From Cephalopachus bancanus (taxonomy: Eukaryota; Chordata; Mammalia; Primates; Tarsiidae), in NCBI GenBank assembly GCA_027257055.1, contig JAPVLO010000138.1, forward strand, positions 2,604,001 to 2,668,000: a stretch of 64,000 nt of DNA, written 5' to 3'. Below the pieces are notes generated by a model. That model was not told where the DNA came from and ran no database searches. It saw only the letters and a list, made by a program, of their open reading frames with translations. Below, piece by piece: positions 59,225 to 64,000 of the stretch. The position numbers were made by a program, and so were the translations under genes. The first letter of the stretch is position 1. Every line of letters begins with the position of its first letter.

Positions 59225-59521
59225 TTTTTTTTTTTTTTTTTTGAGTTAGAGTCTTACTCTGCTGCCCAGACTGGAGCGCAGTGGCTGCTCCTAGCCACCA
59301 CAGCCTCGACCTGCTGGGCTCCAGGGATCCTTCCGCCTCAGTCTTCCAAGTAGCTGGAACTACAGGTGCGCGCTACCACACCCAGCTAATTTTTTGATTT
59401 TATTGTAAAGATGAGGTCTCGCCAAGTTGCCCAGGTGGGTCTCGAACCCGCGGGCTCAGGCAATCCACTCACCTCAGCCTCCCAAAGTGCTGGGATTACA
59501 GGCTGAGCCACCGAGCCCGGC
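59225..59521 (-). mobile_element. Alu SINE, older subfamily
   Basis: Full dimer with the AAGTGCTGGGATTACAGG centre and CCAAGTTGCC intact. Possible imperfect target duplication (CCTTGCTTTTCTT and CCTCCTTTTCTT). Confidence 0.95.
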
Positions 59522-60039
59522 ACTACCTCCTTTTCTTAAGAAGATTGTGCTCATAGCCATCGCTTACTTAAGTAAGCAATGAATTCAGCTTTGTATTTTG
59601 TTTGCAATGAATGGTGGTCTCATCCATTGATATGATATTATTTTAATAACAACACTAACCTATAAAAATAATTCTTGACCTTGGTTCCTCTTTTCGTTTT
59701 TCTTAAATGCAATCTTAATTTTTTTGGTAGTATGAGCCTTATTATCTTTTTGCCTATATTTTTTCCTTTTGTTTCTTGAAAAAATGTATACTGACCATCT
59801 CGTATTTCTGTAATCAGAAAAATTTCTCTTTACATTCATTTTTCATATGGGTGAGTTTCTATATGCACAACTGTCAGATCAACCAATTTGGCTAAGAGCT
59901 TCCAATTAGCATTTCACTTTTACCGACATTCTTTATTACCATTTGGATCAAAGTTTATTTGCCCTTGTACAACCACTACTGGGTGATGATATGAAATCCA
60001 AATTTTGCCAAAATATGTTTAATGAGGTTTACTCTGAGG
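59522..60039. other. AT-rich sequence without a gene
   Basis: No gene or confident repeat is seen. Confidence 0.5.
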
Positions 60040-60730
60040 CATTATGAGTGACTGCAGCCTGAGGTACAGTCTCAGGAAGTCCTGAGAACCATGTGCCTGG
60101 GGCCAACGTGTTACAGTTTGGTTTTATACATTTAAGGGAAGCAAGAATTTCAGGTAAAACTGTAAATCAATACATGGAAAGTATACATTAGTTCAGTCTG
60201 AAAAGGTGGGACATCTCAAAGCATGGGGTCTTGTAAGTCATAGGTAGGTTTTAGAGATCCACTAGTTGACAGTGGTTGTGAGTTAAGGTATTATCTAAGG
60301 ACTTGAAATCAGCAGAGAGAAATGTCTGCGAGAAGGGACTTGAGAAGACCAGGGTTCTCAATATGTAGGTAGAGCCTCAAAAGTGGCAACCTTTGGAAAG
60401 ATTAGATAGGAAATATTTTTTATTCAGACTTTAAAGATATAAGACTCTCAGTTAATCCGTCCTGGATCCAGAAAGGCTTGGAAGAGAAAAGATTTGGCTA
60501 TGTCAAAGGAGATTCCATAGATATTCAAATTTTTTCCCAACAAAAGATGATTTTACAGGGTCATTTCAAAATATGTCAAATAAAACATTCTGATTTCCTT
60601 TTTTACTGTCATGTGATGTTATGTCAGAGTCAGGTTAGAAAGTAAGCCATATTATACAGGGTTAACTTTTTAAAACTCATTTAATGAGATTTTGTGTTTT
60701 ATAGGGTGTGATGCCCCAGGGCCCTTAGTT
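60040..60730. mobile_element. LTR-like block, copy 2
   Basis: Phrases gcctgaggtacagtctcagg, aagtcctgagaaccatgtgc, gaaaaggtgggacatctcaa and aagactctcagttaatccgt read as an old LTR. The 60355-60470 part resembles the end of the block at 57.4-57.85 kb in the same orientation. Confidence 0.5.
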
Positions 60731-61250
60731 AGGAATTTAGTCCTTACAGTCAAAAAGAATAATAATATTATGGAATGATATTTTAAACTAATTTCTAAGT
60801 GAAACTGAACAATTATTCAACTCAATTGAGTATAGTAACTCAATTTAACTTAGCAAAATACATTTAAAATATTTTATATTAGTCAAAACTTGCAAGGACT
60901 TATCTTTAAAATAGGAGGAAAACATCAGATTTTATAATCAAATTCTGCTTAACTCCACTCTTTAAAACAACTCCTTTAACTGTCTCTATGAAAATAAAGT
61001 CTTGATAACTGAAATGATGTTCTCTATGGTACAGTTAATATTGAATTATTAAAAAATAGAATGGCAAAATGGAAAGATCAGTATATTCATCTATATATTA
61101 GAAAAACTTAATTAACATTTTCCCCATTTTAGCCCTTAAACCAAGATGAAAGCGATCCTTGGGCAGGGTCCTAAGTTTTGAAGAATCAGTATTTCATATA
61201 TGTAATTTATTAAAGAACATGTGAACTCTGACTTAGAATTCAACATTCAA
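60731..61250. other. AT-rich sequence without a gene
   Basis: No gene or confident repeat is seen. Confidence 0.5.
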
Positions 61251-61345
61251 TGTTGATAGCAGAATTTGTAACCCTAAAATTCTGTTGACAGCAGAATTTG
61301 TAACTCAACGAATTCTGTTGATAGCAGAATTTGTAACCTAACAGC
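61251..61345. repeat. Three-unit minisatellite with internal palindrome
   Basis: The unit TGTTGATAGCAGAATTTGTA plus about 15 bases occurs three times (starts about 61251, 61282, 61316). Each junction carries AAATTCTG and CAGAATTT in inverse order, so every unit can fold into an eight-pair stem. Confidence 0.93.
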
Positions 61346-61801
61346 TATTCAGTTCCCAGGAAAATGCTTTTAAAACTTTCTTGCCTGTGTCCTCTAAAAC
61401 AAAATGTAAACACATCAAAATGTCAAGAAATTCTGTGAATTGTATAAATGTCCCATCAGACACAAACACTGATTAAGAAAGTTAAGAGGATGTGAATGGC
61501 AGAGATGCATAAATAGGAGAAAAATTTATATAATCAACTAGTCAATTTCTTCCTGTGGGCATGAATGCAATAAATTCTCACATAGCAAAAATTTCCCATC
61601 AGTACATAAAACCCAAAGAGTTCTAGAAGGGGACTCACATGAATTTACTCTACAGTATTAAGCAATTCTCATTACTAGGGTTAGCTTTAGCATGGTATCA
61701 ATACTTCACTTTCATATCATATATACAAAGAATTTTATTTTGTGAAAATCTTTAATAGGCCATAAGTAAATGTTCAAGAATATTAAATTAAAAATTCCTG
61801 T
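61346..61801. other. AT-rich sequence without a gene
   Basis: No gene or confident repeat is seen. Confidence 0.5.
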
Positions 61802-62092
61802 TGCCAAGTGTAGTGGATCACACCTGTAATCCTAGCACTTTGGGAGGCAAAGGAGAGAGGATTGCCTGAACCCAGGGGTTTGACACCAGCCTGGGCAACT
61901 TGGTGAGACTTTGCACAATAAATAAAAAAATTAGTCAATGTGGTGGCATACATTTGTGGTTCTAACTACTTGGAAGGGTAAGGCAGAAGGATGGCCTGAG
62001 CCCAGCAGGCTGAAGCTGTGGTGGCTGTGAGCATGCCATTGTACTCTACCCTGGGCAACAGTGAGACTCTGACTCTAAATAAATAAATAAAT
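61802..62092 (+). mobile_element. Old Alu SINE
   Basis: Full dimer with heavy CpG decay and the ACACCTGTAATCCTAGCAC form, thus AluJ-like or early strepsirrhine. The tail is (AAAT)n. Confidence 0.92.
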
Positions 62093-62264
62093 ATGCTCAT
62101 TTAATACAATAATTTTGAATTGATTTTTTAAAGTTATGATTTATATTTTGCTAAAATTTTAATTTCAAGAAAGAACTTTTTGGATAATTTTTTTAATGTT
62201 TACTCTTACATTAATGAACTTAAGTGAAAATATACTTGATTTCTTATACTTTGAAAACGATTAC

Positions 62265-62552
62265 TTTTTTTTTTTTTTTGAGTTGGAGTCTCACTCTGTC
62301 GCCCAGACTGGAATGCAGTGGCATGCTCACAGTCACCGCAGCCTCGACCTGCTGGACTCTGGCGATCCTTCCACCTCAGCCTTCCTAGTAGCTGGAACTA
62401 CAGGTGACACGCTATCATGCCCAGCTTATTTTTTTATTTATTGTAGAGACAAGGTCTCACCAAGTTGCCCAGGCTGGTCCCAGACTCAGGCAATCCTCTC
62501 GCCTTGACCTCCCAAAGTGCTGGGATTACAGGTTGAGCCACCTCGCCCGGCC
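62265..62552 (-). mobile_element. Alu SINE, older subfamily
   Basis: Full dimer, poly(T) at 62265-62279. Centre AAGTGCTGGGATTACAGG and intact CCAAGTTGCC. Confidence 0.95.
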
Positions 62553-63689
62553 AACAATGACATTTTGTTAGATGATTGGAAATGAGCTCAAGTTGATGTC
62601 ATGATAGTACACAAAAAGTTGAGCTCAAAAAAATTGAAAAAAAAACCAATAAAACTCTTTAGAGAAGTGGCTTATTTTTTTCAAATTATTTATTTATTTG
62701 TTTGTTTGACAACAGTGTATTTATTTATTAAATAAGAAACCAGGTTGCAAAAGGATGAAAAATGGGAGTTATAAGGAAAATACATTGTTATTTTGAAATT
62801 TCACACAATATAGAATATATAAACTGTTAACAGCTTGTGTATATCCTACCATATTTTTCTGAGTTTTCAGATATAAATGTGAATATACAAATATAGGGGT
62901 TTTTTTTACATGAAAAGCACAATATACTGTATTGTAAAACTTGCTTTTTAATCTCTTTTTTGTTTTTGTTTTTTAACTAAAAAATAATTAAAGAAACAAG
63001 ATTTATTTAAACATGGCCAGCCTAAAATGGCATATGGGTACCTACAAATGATTAATAAAATAATAAAATATTTCTTATCAAAATAATAAAAAGGAGAAGA
63101 AAAAGTACCTCATCAAATTCAGAAGTCAAACAGGGCAGATTAAAATCTTGCAATTTCATTTAGTCATTCTTGACTAAAAGAACATGAAATGTTTCACTTG
63201 CATACAAAAATAAATGTGCAATGAATAGAACTGAAAGAAGGCTGAATAAACAACAACCCATAGTATTTAACATTTATAATAAAATGCCAATAAAGAATAT
63301 CAGTTTGAAGTTATTTGTGGAATAAAATTATACGTTCATTATTTGTCCATTGTGACTTTGATTTTGTTTACAATATTTACAAAAAACAGCAGAAAATATT
63401 TAGGTTTAGTAGACATGATATCAAAATGTCATGCAAACATGAAAACTTGATATAAGTAAAGAAATAATCATTATCAAAAATGGAGTTTTTTAAAAAGAGA
63501 ATATTAACTTATAGCATAATAAAAAAGAAAAAATGAACTACAAATAAAACTAACATAAATACTACTCAATTTAACTGAATAGTACCAGAAACAAGAGTTA
63601 TGAAGAACAACCAACTGTTATTATACATACTAATGAACTACCAGAAAGAAAACAAAAAACAAAAAACATGGTAATAAAAATTAACAAAT
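62553..63689. other. AT-rich sequence without a gene
   Basis: A (TTTA/TTTG) run at 62690-62710. No gene or confident repeat is seen. Confidence 0.5.
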
Positions 63690-64000
63690 GTTCAAAACCC
63701 CAGATGTCCATGCCATAAGAGATAAGATAGACAAACGGGACCTCATTAAACTGAAATGTTTCTGCAAGGCAAAAGAAACCATAAAGAGAGCGGGGAAAAA
63801 ATATTTGCAAACTGCGTATCTGACAAAGGTCTAACCATCCGGGATCTACAAGGAACTCAAACATGCCAAAAGGAAAAAAACAGCCCCATAAAAAGTGGGC
63901 AAAATACATGAATGGACACATCTCAAACGAAGACATACAGGCAGTCAACAGACATATGAAAAAGTGCTCAGTCTCACTAATCATCAGAGAAAGTCAAGTC
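63690..64000 (+). mobile_element. L1 ORF2 C-terminal region, runs off the window
   Basis: The plus strand reads gacctcattaaactgaaatg, catccgggatctacaaggaa and cactaatcatcagagaaagt of ORF2. It begins abruptly near 63690 (5' truncation) and continues past the window end. The minus-strand 128-codon frame over it is only its shadow. Confidence 0.92.

Noticed and set aside
61251..61345. CRISPR-like spaced repeats
   Set aside because: Units are contiguous, only three, in vertebrate DNA; it is a minisatellite.
63598..63984. 128-codon minus-strand frame
   Set aside because: Shadow of plus-strand L1 ORF2.

Overview
This 64 kb window is AT-rich vertebrate nuclear DNA with no protein-coding gene, rRNA, tRNA or CRISPR that I can support. 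The organism is almost certainly a strepsirrhine primate, more likely a lemur than a loris or galago. The evidence is 17 dimeric Alu copies, most with a shared non-human pattern: a left-arm start of GGCTCAGCCTGTAATCC without the human extra C, a GGGTTCGAGACCC B-box region, and a right arm ending ACTCCAACTC before the poly(A). The L1 copies share a 3' UTR (TGGGGTACAATTCAGGGTTA, CAGTTTCCCACTACTGCC) that differs from the human L1 tail. The lineage call is from recognition, not a database search.

Layout. 1-1.3 kb is the reverse-transcriptase part of an L1 on the minus strand. 1.3-8.3 kb holds an Alu, microsatellites, L1 tails and a plus-strand L1 split by an Alu. 8.9-10.35 kb is a diverged block that may be an old endogenous-retrovirus interior. 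10.4-18 kb is mostly unique sequence with MIR and MER5-like relics. 18.2-19.2 kb is an L2 broken by an Alu and by a 104 bp duplicated segment. 19.2-22.9 kb is very AT-rich and carries three Alus. 24.2-26.8 kb is an old L1. 28-35 kb mixes Alus, MLT1, an antisense LTR, MER5A copies and L2. 35.9-37.2 kb is a Tigger1 DNA transposon split by an AluJ. 43.2-43.7 and 46.7-47.4 kb are two internally deleted mariner copies of one family. 48.5-52.2 kb is the largest L1, joined at its 5' end to a poly(A)-ended foreign segment. 55.3-55.8 kb is a second mariner family arranged as a long inverted repeat. 55.8-60.7 kb carries LTR-like blocks with an L1 and an Alu between them. The window ends in another L1.

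How it fits together. Nothing here forms an operon or pathway. The content is a layered record of transposition: Mesozoic relics (L2, MIR, MER5, MLT1, Tigger1), then strepsirrhine L1 and Alu waves, plus mariner activity. The most unusual items are a short retroposon seen twice that looks like a retroviral R region copied with its own poly(A) tail, L1-mobilised 3' flanking sequence at two sites, a candidate bipartite L1 chimera, the mariner inverted repeat, and the tRNA-like A and B boxes of the Alu left arm. Several blocks remain unexplained and are stated as such. Any long open frames seen are either transposon remains or low-complexity by-products.
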